From: Pholis gunnellus
Taxonomy: Eukaryota; Chordata; Actinopteri; Perciformes; Pholidae
Assembly (NCBI GenBank): GCA_910591455.2
Contig: OU342814.1
Location: 19,338,768-19,402,767, forward strand
Length of the DNA: 64,000 bases
Direction: 5' to 3'
This document shows, piece by piece, positions 11,844-23,000 of the stretch (the first letter of the stretch is position 1; each line of letters starts with the position of its first letter). Position numbers and translations under genes: made by a program. The notes beneath the pieces were generated by a model. It searched no databases. It saw only the letters and a list, made by a program, of their open reading frames with translations, and was not told the origin of the DNA.

Positions 11844-13344
11844 GCTGTTAATATCCAAAAACACAAGACTATTCATGGAGGACATTACAATTTCCCAGGT
11901 CACTTCTGTAATTAAGAATTGGTTCTTAATTTAACTGCTTGAAAATATTTTTTAAAAACTCAGCTTCTGTTAGATAAGGTTTCTATTTCAAGATGTATTA
12001 AAAACACCATATTCGCCAGTCTTCATGGGACTTCTCTATGAAATCATATCTTTTCTCAGTGACGGAAATAGAAGTGCCGTGAGATAAGCCAGTTTGTTTT
12101 TCAGATGATCTAATTCCTCACACCTTAATGTCTCCCTCTTTCTCTTTATTGTAATATTTGGCTGCCATTTCATTTGCAACTGAATGTATTGCCCCCGAGG
12201 TACAGAGGCCTGTGGAGGAGTAATAGAAACAGGAAGATTAAAACAAAAATGGGAGTAAAAGCAGCCAAAAAAGAGAAGCACGCATAAATAAAGCATAATA
12301 AAATCTGAAATTAGAATCAGCCTGAGAAGGCCTATGCACAGTAAATGAGTATAAAAAACGTGATTTGAGGGGAGACACAGCCAATAGGAACTCAGAAAAC
12401 AAAACAAAAGATGATTTGCTTTAATTATGCCTTCTCTGAGTACTGTGGGATTGAGACCTGTAATTGTGAGAGGAGGCTGGACAAGAGCGTGCTTAAAATA
12501 AGACAAATCTGAGCAGAATATAAGTGAGACATTTATGATAAACAAAACTACTGATGTTGGGCAATTGCTCAGATGCACGGCTGCAAAAAGTACCACTTTC
12601 CCATTTACAGTACAAAACTAAAGAAGGAGTGATACAGATCCACAGCTATACTGTAGATCATCAAGTTAAATTTGGCATTTAAATAGCAGAACTACACTTT
12701 AACTCAGTCAGGAGATCAACAAAACCTGCACAGTGTAGCTGGTAGTCAGTCACAACTTTGTATTTCATTTCATTTCACCAGCACACAATCAGACCAACAT
12801 TTAGAGAAAGCGCTCATCAGATCCAGAGTTTAACTTTAAGCTGCATTCATAAAAACCTGAAGACAGTTGAGGAACCTCGAGATTAAGTAGGATTGTTTAA
12901 CTGGTAATAATGTTCTCACAAGTAGGACAATGCTACCCCATACAGTATGCACAATATAGTTCACAAAACTGCAAACTCGCTAAACTCTTTGGATCATATA
13001 AATACTGATATATATATATATACGTATATAGTCACATCTATAGTAAGATCGATTCAGTATACACTACGATGTGTTATTGTTTGTTGCAAAAAATGGAATT
13101 ATTACATCTGTGAATTTTAAATAAATGATTAAAACCTGATGCTATGACATTTCACCAGTTAATGGTAAAATATGAGATGATTAAGCCCAGTTGAAAGACA
13201 TACTTTTGTGATGATTATTTTTCATTTATTTTTATTATATGTCATAAAAGTGTATTTTCAGAATTCTGCAATTCATTTAGTGTAGTAGAGAACAGAGCTA
13301 CACATTTTAACAACATGAGAAGTGACCATTTTTAGAGAAGGAAG

Positions 13345-13362
13345 AAAAAAAAAAAAAAAAAA
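13345..13362. repeat. Poly(A) run, 18 bp
   Basis: Homopolymeric A run about 140 bases before the large G run. No LINE or SINE body is recognisable next to it. Confidence 0.9.
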
Positions 13363-13498
13363 GGGATTTTGTATTTTTCCACAAGAATTGTATATCCTGA
13401 CTTTGTGGAGAATGCTTTGACATTTACATTATTGTTTCAAAAGAATCATGTTATTTATGGTGGCTTGTCTACAATTCCATTGATATTTGGGAACACAT

Positions 13499-13533
<35 letters not shown>
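13499..13533 (+). repeat. Poly(G) run, 35 bp
   Basis: Thirty-five consecutive G residues, the longest homopolymer in the window. It is followed by two more G runs within 1.1 kb. Length may be inaccurate because such runs are hard to sequence. Confidence 0.95.
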
Positions 13534-13534
<1 letters not shown>

Positions 13535-14351
13535 ATGTGCTGAGGAACTTTGGACAAGACTTCAGTATTTCTAAAATCCTGGCTACCAACCAACATTTTT
13601 CAGATTTGATTCATGCATTAGTCCTGCAGCTTGACACACTCAAAACGTCCATCATGTCCAGTCACGATGCTTCTGAAAAAACTGAAAATGTGACAATGTA
13701 GTGGCAGCTTAGGGTTATGTGAGGAGTAAAGGAGTCTTAATACATTATACACACATATGCTCAACCTTAACACACCCCAGTCCTTTGAGGTTATCTTAGA
13801 GCCTCCTTCTTTGCTGCTAAATATAGGCTTCTGAACCATCTGTGAGAATGATTTTGTTCCCTTAATATCTCCATCAGCACTTTCAGCTAGCCAAGGGAGA
13901 CTTCTCCCCCCACCTTAAAGCCCCGCAATACCTATTCATACTCCTAACCTCAACCTCCTCCTCCTCCTCCTCCTCTTGACACCAACACTGCCGCTACCCA
14001 CACCCCCAACCCTCTGGAAGATTTGCCGTCTGAGTGTGGAGCGGGTTTTGTACTCCCCGGGAACTGGGTCCAGCCATACGTAGTGTCAAGAGGCACAGAG
14101 GGATTTGTAAACTTGTGATCCGGATCACCAGCTTTAAGGGTCTCCTCTTCTCTGTTTGGTATTTATAAGTGTGTCTCTCCTCCCAGGATTGCAACAAAAA
14201 CCCGGTGAGTGGATCTGCATCCCATCGGTGTGCTTATTTATACCAAAAACAGCTTGGGTTTAAATTCTGGTTACAACTAAAAATGGGCAGAGGCAATAAA
14301 GATATGCAACATGTTCCCAAACATAATTTCTGCGTTGTGGCAGTTGATCAC

Positions 14352-14366
14352 GGGGGGGGGGGGGGG
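14352..14366 (+). repeat. Poly(G) run, 15 bp
   Basis: Second uninterrupted G run upstream of myoz1. Confidence 0.95.
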
Positions 14367-14598
14367 TAAAATGGAGGGAAACATCAAAAACCCAGTGCAA
14401 CAGATTATTACTTTGCTTTTGATGGAAATGTTTTGGATTCTACCTACGATTAAGAGAAAAAATGTCTCAGGGATTCACTTCGCAACTTTTAGATTTGCTT
14501 GGTTCGTCTTAAAATGACCAAAGGAATGGACGAATGTGCTGACCACCCCTCTCTGTGGGCGGTGCAGAGATTTTATATGGTGCTACCAAACACTGACA

Positions 14599-14617
14599 GG
14601 GGGGGGGGGGGGGGGGG
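14599..14617 (+). repeat. Poly(G) run, 19 bp
   Basis: Third G run upstream of myoz1, on the same strand as the other two. Confidence 0.95.
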
Positions 14618-15891
14618 ATCTGAGCGCCAGAAATCCCAAAGACTAATTATTTAAAGCAACTAAACCGGTGTCCAAAACCTTCCTCATTAACATCCACAAC
14701 TGCTCCAGATCTCGCTGGTGTTTAGAGAGAGATTAGAACATACACTTGTGTTCTGGAGGTGTGTATTGTGTCCTTAAGGGTTGTGTCAAGCCCATTTGAT
14801 AGTTGAATGACGCCATTACATGTCCCTAAAATGTCTTGGCTGTAAATGTCTTTTAAAAATAGCCGCGGTGGGTTGAGTTACAGTCAGTAGATGTGATGTG
14901 ATGTTTTGCCACTTAGATACACGGTTGCTGAAGGTGCTGATATGTATAAAGAAAGACAAAAAAATGTAGAATAAACACATCGGATAACGTAACAACCAGA
15001 TGCATTTCTCAGACTGAAAAGGCACCATATAGGTTGCAAGAAATGTTCATTTGCTTCAATGGTGAGGGACATCTCGACAGATGAGACAGTAATCGCTCCC
15101 ACTTTCCCCGCCTACATGTTGTAGGCTGCAAATTGGGGAAATATGATCAGATGCTATTTTATGATCCTGAGGCCTTCAACTCTACTGCAGTAGAACGGCA
15201 CCAGAAAGCGTTGATCACCAATTTCTCCCTGAACCTCAGTGTGCTTCTGTTTATGTTGACTCAGCCTGTGTACAGAACTTGTGTCCCTAAACACAACTGA
15301 ACCACACGGTAAGGCTATATGTTTCCTTTGGGGCAGATATCTGTTTCACTTGGGAATGTAGGGAATCTGAGGGCACTGACATCCACCTTGAACTTGAAAA
15401 ATGAGGAGGGTCAATACATCTTATACATTGTGTCCTGTGGATTCACTTTTAGGGGTTGTTGACGGCTGTAAGTGTTGAAAGAGTGAACAGAGATGATCGC
15501 AAAGTAGTCCGTTGGAAGTTTCTTTCAACTGTGTGCAAATGTATCATGGAACTAAGGCAACAACATTCCCTTCAGTGAATTCAACCGTAGTCTGAACCTG
15601 CAGCTACTCATACCGTCAATCTGTCAATCCTCAAGTTGCTGCATTGAAAACGTTGCTTCCTTTAATTCTAAATTCTAAAATTCAAACAATGTTATTTATA
15701 TCAAATGTATAGTTCAACAAGAAAAGTTTTCTGGAGAAGTTTGATATTAGTTTGCTTTAGTCTCTTGAGAGAAAGAGGTTTACTTTCATCACTTCTACCA
15801 CTGGTGAATGTGTTCAGTTTCAAATGATGTTTTTCTGTAGATTTCTGTAAACCTAATACTGTACACCATGTTCTTTCCTGAACCTCCAGTC

Positions 15892-18052
15892 ATGTCTCAT
15901 GCAAAACCAACCCCCCTAAACAAGCGGAAAAAGCTCTCCAAGGTGATAACGGACTTATCACATATCGCTCAGCATGGTAAGGCTGGCATGAAGGTCCATG
16001 AATAAGAAAACTAACTCATATAATCAGTGCAGCTCGTACATGTAAACACAACATATATTAATAGATGTATGATAGATGATAGGTACTGCAGATGGGAACT
16101 AATCTCACAGGATATATGGAGTTGTACCTGCAGTACAAGTAAGAAAGAAGTATAATAAAATACAATATAAAAATAAATAATTAATATAACTAAATATGCA
16201 TGATTCTAGGTTGACTTTAGTTGAAAGGATTTATGTATTTTACCCTTTCAGGATACTGTACTTATTTACCACTAACAGTCACTAAATGTCAGGTGTGAAA
16301 ACAAAGTCGTACGTGTTCTAAAGTGTGAATCGTTAGTCTCAATTATTTCTGGGGAAACACATATATATATAAAAAAAGATGAGGAAACATTGTAGATGTA
16401 ATGAAACCAAAGGTTGTCTCTCTACAGAGACTGCTAGACTAATAAGTAACATTTAGTATTTCACATTAGGACATTTCTAAATGTAACGCTCATTTGTTCC
16501 GATGTCCCTTACCTAGAGTATGCGTCGGAGCCAGAGGCATCTGAGTTCGACCTGGGAACAAAGATCAGGACTCCCAAAGACATCATGCTGGAGGAGCTTT
16601 CCCTGTTGAAGAACAAAGGCTCCAAGATGTTCAGGATTAGGCAGAAGAGAGTGGATAGGTTCATCTGGGAGAACAACCCTGACGTCTTCTGCAGTGAGTC
16701 TATGGTGAGAGCATAGTTCATGGAGGACACAAACCCCTTTAAGGAAATTGTATGAATTTAATGATACAATGTGAATAATGCATCCAGATATTCCACAGAG
16801 GAACTCATGTCAATGCTTGAAGAAGCGTATCTACCTATCTATCTATTTCTTCTTTCAGGACAACCTCCAGAAGTTTGTTGGAGGTCAGATGGGAAGTGAC
16901 ATAATAAACGTCGGTGGGCATTATGTGAGCAAACAGATTGGACTGCAGCATTTCGGAGGGATGGGTCATGGAGGGGCCCCTGTGCCGCCTCCAAAGCCTG
17001 GAAGCAAAAAGGCAGGAGCAGGAGGTGCAGGAGGAGCAGGAGGTGCAGGAGATGCAGGAGGCGCAGGAGGCGCAGGAGGACTGGGTGGGGGCGACCATGG
17101 GAAAGGTGGAAAGGGAGAAGGAGCCAGTGACGGGTCTGCACTCAAAGGTTGGTGGCATTTATTTTTCTATTTTAAGGTCCAGTAATCTTAGAGCACACTG
17201 CACTCTGTTTTTTATGGATTAAACTAATGAGATATGTGTACATTTGTGAGACGATTGCATATTTTGTAAAATAGACAGTCAGGCTAGCTGTTTCCCTATG
17301 TTTCCAATCTTTGTTATAAGCTAACCAGCTGCTGGCCACATATTGAGCATGAAAGAGAAAGTTGTATTGATTTCCTTCTCTAATTCTTGAAACAAATCAA
17401 ATAAGAATATTTCCCTACATTTTCATCAACATTAATGATCCACAAATATTGCTTAAATCAATTTCAACTTCAAAAAAACAAGTTTTTCAGGTTTTTCAAC
17501 TTTAAATGAGTGCTACTAAAGTGCTACTAACTGTAGTCAAGAGTGTCTAATTCTCTAGCCATGGGTGTTCTCTTGGAGGTGGAAGCGATGAAGCATCTAA
17601 GGCGTTGCTTCTTATGAAGACATACAAGTCGCCATGGGAGAAAGCCATGAAGGGTGATGAAACTCTGATAGCCACTCTGAAAACAGGAATGCCTGGTCCC
17701 ATTGAAAAACACGATGCGCGAAAATACAAATGCTTCAACAGGTATTTCCCTCAAGGCCCGACTTTGTACCGTAGGTGCTTTGTAACAAACAGGGGCTTTA
17801 ATAATCCTCTCACCTCGGTTTTGCTATAGGTCTGCCATGCCCTTTGGCGGCTACGAGAAGGCCAACCTGTTGATGAAATTCCAGATGCCAGTAACTGAGG
17901 TCACACCGGAGCCTGAACCAGTGGTGTACCAACAAGACGGCCGGCCTTCCTTCAACCGCACTCCTATTGGCTGGGTGGGCAGCGGTGAGCCCGGCTCCTT
18001 TCATATGGAGACAGAGGCTGTGCCCTGCGATGGAGAGACCGACGAGCTGTGA
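15892..18052 (+). CDS. myoz1: Myozenin-1 (calsarcin-2/FATZ-1), 5 coding exons
   Basis: Myozenins are Z-disc scaffold proteins that tether calcineurin and bind alpha-actinin, filamin C, telethonin and ZASP. Coding exons are 15892-15976, 16517-16704, 16859-17147, 17579-17741 and 17830-18052. They total 948 nt (315 aa plus TGA) in consistent phase; human MYOZ1 is 299 aa. The N-terminal block (KKLSKVITDL, then DIMLEELSLLKNKGSKMF and QKRVDRFIWENNPDVF) and the C-terminal block (YKSPWEKAM, KYKCFNRSAMPFGGYEKA, RPSFNRTPIGW) are the two conserved myozenin regions. The central Gly/Ala-rich segment is typical of MYOZ1 and absent from MYOZ2. The protein ends ETDEL, a myozenin-type PDZ ligand. The first coding exon opens at an AG two bases before the ATG, so a 5' non-coding exon lies upstream. 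The teleost paralogue letter is unknown. Confidence 0.96.
16859..17147 (+). other. myoz1: myoz1 exon 3: Gly/Ala-rich repeat exon
   Basis: Encodes residues 92-187. Residues 143-170 are almost purely Gly and Ala with one Asp and one Leu. They come from an imperfect 9-base minisatellite (units such as GCAGGAGGT, GCAGGAGGC) at about 17010-17080. MYOZ1 orthologues share a Gly-rich centre but not this exact repeat, so the tract probably varies in length between fishes. Antisense frames read as Cys/Ser repeats and are artefacts. Confidence 0.88.
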
Positions 18053-18290
18053 AAGAATATGCATACACACACACACACACACACGACAGATGAGCTTACA
18101 GTTAACTGTTACGCTGAGGAATTTGAATCTCTGGATAACTGAAAGCATAGAGGAAATGTGGGCATGTTCTTATGTTGCTCTGTATTCAGTTGTAAGGCAA
18201 GGAAACAAGGTATAGATGCTGAGGGGGGATGAAACATCAAACGTTTAGTTCAAGAGTTGAGTCTAAATAAAAGTGGTTGCTCTTGTTGAG
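18053..18290 (+). other. myoz1: myoz1 3' UTR and poly(A) signal
   Basis: A short (CA)n tract at about 18064-18084 follows the stop codon. AATAAA at 18266-18271 lies about 215 bases after the TGA and is the likely polyadenylation signal. An ATTAAA variant near 18542 is a second possibility. Confidence 0.6.
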
Positions 18291-19200
18291 AAGTTGCATA
18301 TTTAGTCAATGAGGAAAGAATGAATCAAGTGTGAAGGGTAGATTTATGCTATGTTACTGTTGTGCACACTGTCTTGATGTCGAGTTATTTCCCAGTGCCT
18401 TTTTTTTTGCTGTTAATATTCTGTTTATTTGTTGAGTGAAAAGCATGCATAGAGTCAGTTACTGATCCAATAACTTACTGTGAAAACACAGTTTCTCAAC
18501 TATAAACCCTTTCAAACTGTAACAGTCCTCTTGTTAAGCGATTAAAATGTCAAGGGAAATCATTTTGTGTGTGTGAAAATACTTCATGTGGCATGATGAT
18601 GTAACATTTAAATGTCAGAAGTGTCTGGCTATTAACAGCTCATTTATAAGAAGTCATCTTTTATTATTTCAGGGTATAAAGTTAGGTGCTATATATATTT
18701 GTATTCTTAGTCTATTATTATTATTGGTTACTTAACTTTTATCACCCTATGAAAATACTCCATTACAAGTAGTCATACATAACATTTAGTTAGACAAGAA
18801 TTATCAGCAGAATGTAGGGCTCCTTAAAGTATTTAAAGTAAAAGTACTCACTAAACTGAGTTTATAACAAATATAATATATGTTTGCAGCATGATCATGT
18901 TTTAGATTTGAGGTGGAGTACATTTAAAATATATATATACTGTTGAGTAGTTCAGTTATTCAATACATCCTATTTTTATTATATATACATATTTTTTGTT
19001 TGAACAATCTTCTAATTATAATGAAGTAAAAATATTAAGTATCAAAAAGTAAGTAATTGATTGGAGGAGTAGCTAACTTTGACCTCTTTAGGTTCAGGCA
19101 GATGTCATGTTTTGGGTTCAAATGAAGCCTTCATGTCATGCCACCCCCGCTCAGCTGGGGGCAGTCGTGCTCTAAAAAGTTGTTTGCCAGTTATCACGAA
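18290..19200. other. myoz1-hhat intergenic spacer
   Basis: About 0.9 kb of AT-rich sequence between two same-strand genes. No coding exon or clear mobile element was recognised. It contains the point where the SYNPO2L-MYOZ1 block meets the HHAT-KCNH1 block. Confidence 0.6.
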
Positions 19201-19239
19201 TGAAACCAGGAAAAAAGAAGAAGAATTCAATAACTTTTA

Positions 19240-19339
19240 ACGTTGGATGCTAACATCATGATCTTCTGGTCCACGCGCTATCAGTCAATGCAGTCTACAG
19301 CTTACCGCGTCGCTATGGACACCGGCACAGTATTAACCG
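19240..19339 (+). promoter_or_regulatory. hhat: Candidate hhat 5' non-coding exon and promoter area
   Basis: The first hhat coding exon opens at an acceptor (TTTTAG at 20020-20025), so a 5' exon is needed. Sequence ending AACCG before a GTAAAA donor at 19340 is a candidate and sits in a locally CpG-richer patch. If spliced this way, an ATG at about 19314 would open a short upstream ORF that ends at TAG in the next exon. The start of transcription is not determinable from sequence. Confidence 0.35.
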
Positions 19340-19642
19340 GTAAAACTGCAACTTGTTCAAAACGATTAGCTAGCTTAAGCTAACGTTAGCTAACTGACTG
19401 CCGTTCGAGTAGGATAGCTTAAGGGGAAGTTTTCAGATAAAGTAAACAATATGTGAATAAAACGAACAATTAAATCAACACGAACACTTGTACACACACA
19501 GACACACACACACCGTCTTGGCTTTAGTGGCCTTATTTCAACTACCAAGACAAACGTAACGATAACAACAAACGTTAGCTAATTAGCTGGTTTGGTCACT
19601 GGGTAAGGTGGCTAACAGTCAACGCTACTTTCTGGGCGCAGT

Positions 19643-19655
19643 GTTACCTAGCAAC
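19643..19655 (+). promoter_or_regulatory. hhat: Candidate RFX X-box
   Basis: GTTACCTAGCAAC fits the X-box half-site pattern GTNRCC-N-RGYAAC bound by RFX factors. It lies about 400 bases before the hhat start codon, in the presumed first intron or promoter. Occupancy is inferred from the motif only. Confidence 0.4.
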
Positions 19656-20053
19656 GGCAGTGGCCAACGTTTTTTTTAACGGAACCCCACGAGGCTCATT
19701 ATAACGTTATATAGCGTTACAGTAAAATACAGTTTCTTCGCCATCTTACCTCAATGTGTGCTTGGTCTCCAGATATGATGGTGCTAACAATAAAAAATGT
19801 ACAATACAATCAGATTTAGTTTAATGTATTAACGTGTTCTTGTGTGGATGTCCATAATGACATTTTCTGGCAGTTTCATCCATCCTTTAAAAAAAAAAAG
19901 ACATGTACAACAATAAAGAAAGTATTTTCAGTTTCACGTCCATGTGATATATTGTATGTTATTTTAATCTCAAGTAGTCCAGTAACAAATTGCCACTAAC
20001 AGAGTTTCTTATTTGACTGTTTTAGGAGAACTATAGTGCTGTGATCTTGCCTG

Positions 20054-23000
20054 ATGAAATCCAAATCAAAGGCCCAGTTGGCACCGCTGCCACGGGCAGA
20101 GATCCTTGCATATTGGGTGCTGTCCTTCGGCTCTCATCTGTATTCGTTCTACCAGCTGCACAGATTCTCCAAAGGTAAAGCAGATCAGATTTATATCTGT
20201 ACGTTGGTTCAATGTATTGAGAAGAAAGGTTTCAAGAAAAATGAAGATGTTTCCCTCGTTTCGTTCCCTCAGAGCATGAAGCAGGATTAGAGAGAGAATT
20301 CCAGTTGGAAAAAGGCCTCGTTCAGGGTTTTAAAAGGGTAAGTTCAATGTGGAGATTACTGATTAAAACCCCAATTGAAACAACACAAGTTTGTTTTAAG
20401 TCCATAGTGTGCAGTCCTAATCTAACCTAATCTAAAGTTATCCATTTGGCTCCTTGACACATTTTTGACCATTCAAAGCGCCTTTTCAACAGGCTTCAGG
20501 TGTGATTTAAAGGCCCATGGTGAAGTTAGTTGTGTGTTTGTCAGGACCCATCAGACTTTGAGTGGACTTTCTGGACGGAATGGGCCAAGAAGTCTTTGCT
20601 GTGGACTCTTGTTGGTCACGGCGTGATATCAAGATTGACCAGCATCTTTTACCCCAAGGTATAGGAAGCAGCTGCTACAGTACGGTTAAGTGGAATATTG
20701 CCATCAGGTGGGAGATGTTTTAATCCAACACGTGTTTTATGTTCCTGCAACAGTTTAGGGTGCCAGCACTCACGATATATGGCTTCTTAGCAGCCAGCAG
20801 TGTGCTGGGGATTAAAGGAGTGAGTGTGGTGCTGGTACATCTGGGCCTGTCCTTCTCAGTGGCCCAACTGCGAAAGTCAGCTCTGTCATGGGCCGTCAAC
20901 CTGCTGCTGCTCTCCACACTTCACATCCAACCACTTCAAGATATCCAGGTGGGTTGGATCACCGGGATTACACTGGTTCCTGGTTTTTGGTGGGGTGTCT
21001 TTATTTTGCATTAGAAGGATAGGACAGACGAGTAAAATATGTTTTATTAGAAGCAAAAGACATTAACAGCAGACAAAACGCAACAGAGTAAGGATGAGCA
21101 AGGGACTGCATCTCGTGTGTGTTTGGGTCTATAATAGCATTGTATGAATTAACTGTTTTATGCTATGTTACTCTAAGTGCATTTTAAGATCGTATTAATT
21201 CTTTCACCTACCATTTGATTATCACTAAATGTTATATTTGTAAAGAACACAAGGGGGCACACAATACTAAGGGGAAGTACAACCATTTGGCCACTCAGCT
21301 GCATTTCCCTATGTCCCCACTGCAAGATATTGAGTGAATTTATTGAAGGCATTTACATACTAAGCATACTATTTCCAGAGGTTTAGAGAAAACTCTCCCT
21401 ATAAGCACTTGAAAATAGCTACCAGTGTGAGGCAGTGGGAGACATCCTAACAGAGTACTCGTATTCTAAAAGTCAAACATGTATTGCAGTGAAAATGAGA
21501 GAATTACCACAACAAAGTTGTATTTTACCAAACTGCATTTTCTTCAATACAACAGAATGATTAAAAAACATTTTAATTCAGCTTTAATATGACTTCAGGA
21601 ACTCAATGCCAGTCATGTGTACATATATTTATCATTATTGACACTGGCTCTTAGTATTCCACAACCCTTAGGGTCGTCCTAACACCCTCTTCTTGTAAAC
21701 CTAATCTAACTGACACAAACGTGATTACAGCCAGGCAACTATGCTCCAGGTACAATGATTGGAAATGTGATTTTAGTAAGTGAAATAGACCCGACAGACT
21801 CCTGTGCTCACACAAAAAAAAATAGCACACAGTTTAGTCCCGTGTTCAAGCTCTATTTCGAGAGATATCATATTCCCAAAGCTGTTAAGCGGGCCTCATT
21901 AAAAGTTGTCACAAGTTTATTCCTGTGTTGACAGATTTTCATAGTGTCTAAATATGCTGTTACCCGCTAATGTTCTCATTTAAATGTCATATATATTTTT
22001 TTTAAAAACAGCAAAATTTAGTGTCAGATCGTAACTATTAATATAAAGGCTTCCCCAGGAATGTGTTAAAAATAATTGGCCACGTCTCGGTATTCCTCAG
22101 AGGGGCTGGTATCAGACCGAGGAGGAGTACTATCTGCTCCTCTTCAGCGTCGCTGTATGTGGTCTGCGCTTCATCAGCTTCAGCCTGGAGCATTGCTGGG
22201 GCCCTGCAGACCGGGGTGGAGTTGTGCAGCTCGGCTGGTTGTTTTCATACACCTTCTATCATCCTTTTTTCTACAACGGACCCATTATTACGTACCAAGA
22301 TTACATCGAGCAGGTAAGACCGCCGACTGAGGGTTCTCTTCTCGGTGGGGTTGTTACAAGAGGAATTTAACTTTCATTTTTTAGATGTTTGTTAACAACA
22401 AGCCGACTTTCTACACTTGCAGATGCGGAGGTCTTCTGAGGAGTGTGATGGAAACAGAGCTGTCTTTAGTTACTTGGTGCTCAGATTGGGACGTATTATT
22501 CTGTGGTGGTGCATCGCAGAATACCTGATCCATGTAATGTACATGCACTCCATCCAGTCCAATGAGACCTACTTAGAAATCCTCCCTCCCTGGGCCTTGG
22601 GTAAGTCTTTGTGCTGCATGTATTTTTAGGCTGTTGTGTACAGTATGATGTAGACTTGTAGCTTCAATGTTTCCCCAGTCGATTCAGACACACTCTGAAC
22701 ACATTTTCAAGATGCAGAAGTTAAAACGAGTTACCCCCAAAGGAACTAGTTGGTTCATCAGATGTGCTGATTACGGTCGTACTCATTGGCCTCAATTCAT
22801 AACCAGCCGTTTTGATCTGTGGTGGGATTTTGTTTATATTTTCATAAAGTATTTATTTATTTATTTGCTTTTTGCATTATTTATTCACAAATTGAAGTCA
22901 TAAATCAGCTACGTACCCTCAGATAACCCCTTTGTGTCTTTGCAGGTTACTGTGTTTACGCAGGTGGCCACTGTGGTCTATAAATACTCTGCATGTACAC

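Larger units (their letters stand above)
9431..15889. other. synpo2l-myoz1 intergenic / myoz1 upstream region
   Basis: About 6.4 kb without a recognisable coding exon. It holds a long CA tract, a GA tract, an A run, three long G runs, a CTC repeat near 13960 and a MEF2-type palindrome. myoz1 needs at least one 5' non-coding exon here because its first coding exon starts at an acceptor. A candidate is the short segment ending at a GTGAGT donor near 14205, about 40 bases after a TATTTATAA sequence at 14159-14167; this is weak. An open frame on the minus strand at 12036-12596 resembles no family. Confidence 0.6.

Noticed and set aside
12036..12596. 186-codon open frame on the minus strand between synpo2l and myoz1
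   Set aside because: Hydrophobic, AT-driven composition, no recognisable domain, no splice or promoter context. Length is within chance for AT-rich DNA when six frames are read.
14530..14580. GACCACCCC resembling a GLI site upstream of myoz1
   Set aside because: One mismatch to the consensus and no supporting context; expected by chance at this length of DNA.
16835..17158. Cys/Ser-rich minus-strand frames
   Set aside because: Created by the Gly/Ala minisatellite of myoz1 exon 3 read antisense.
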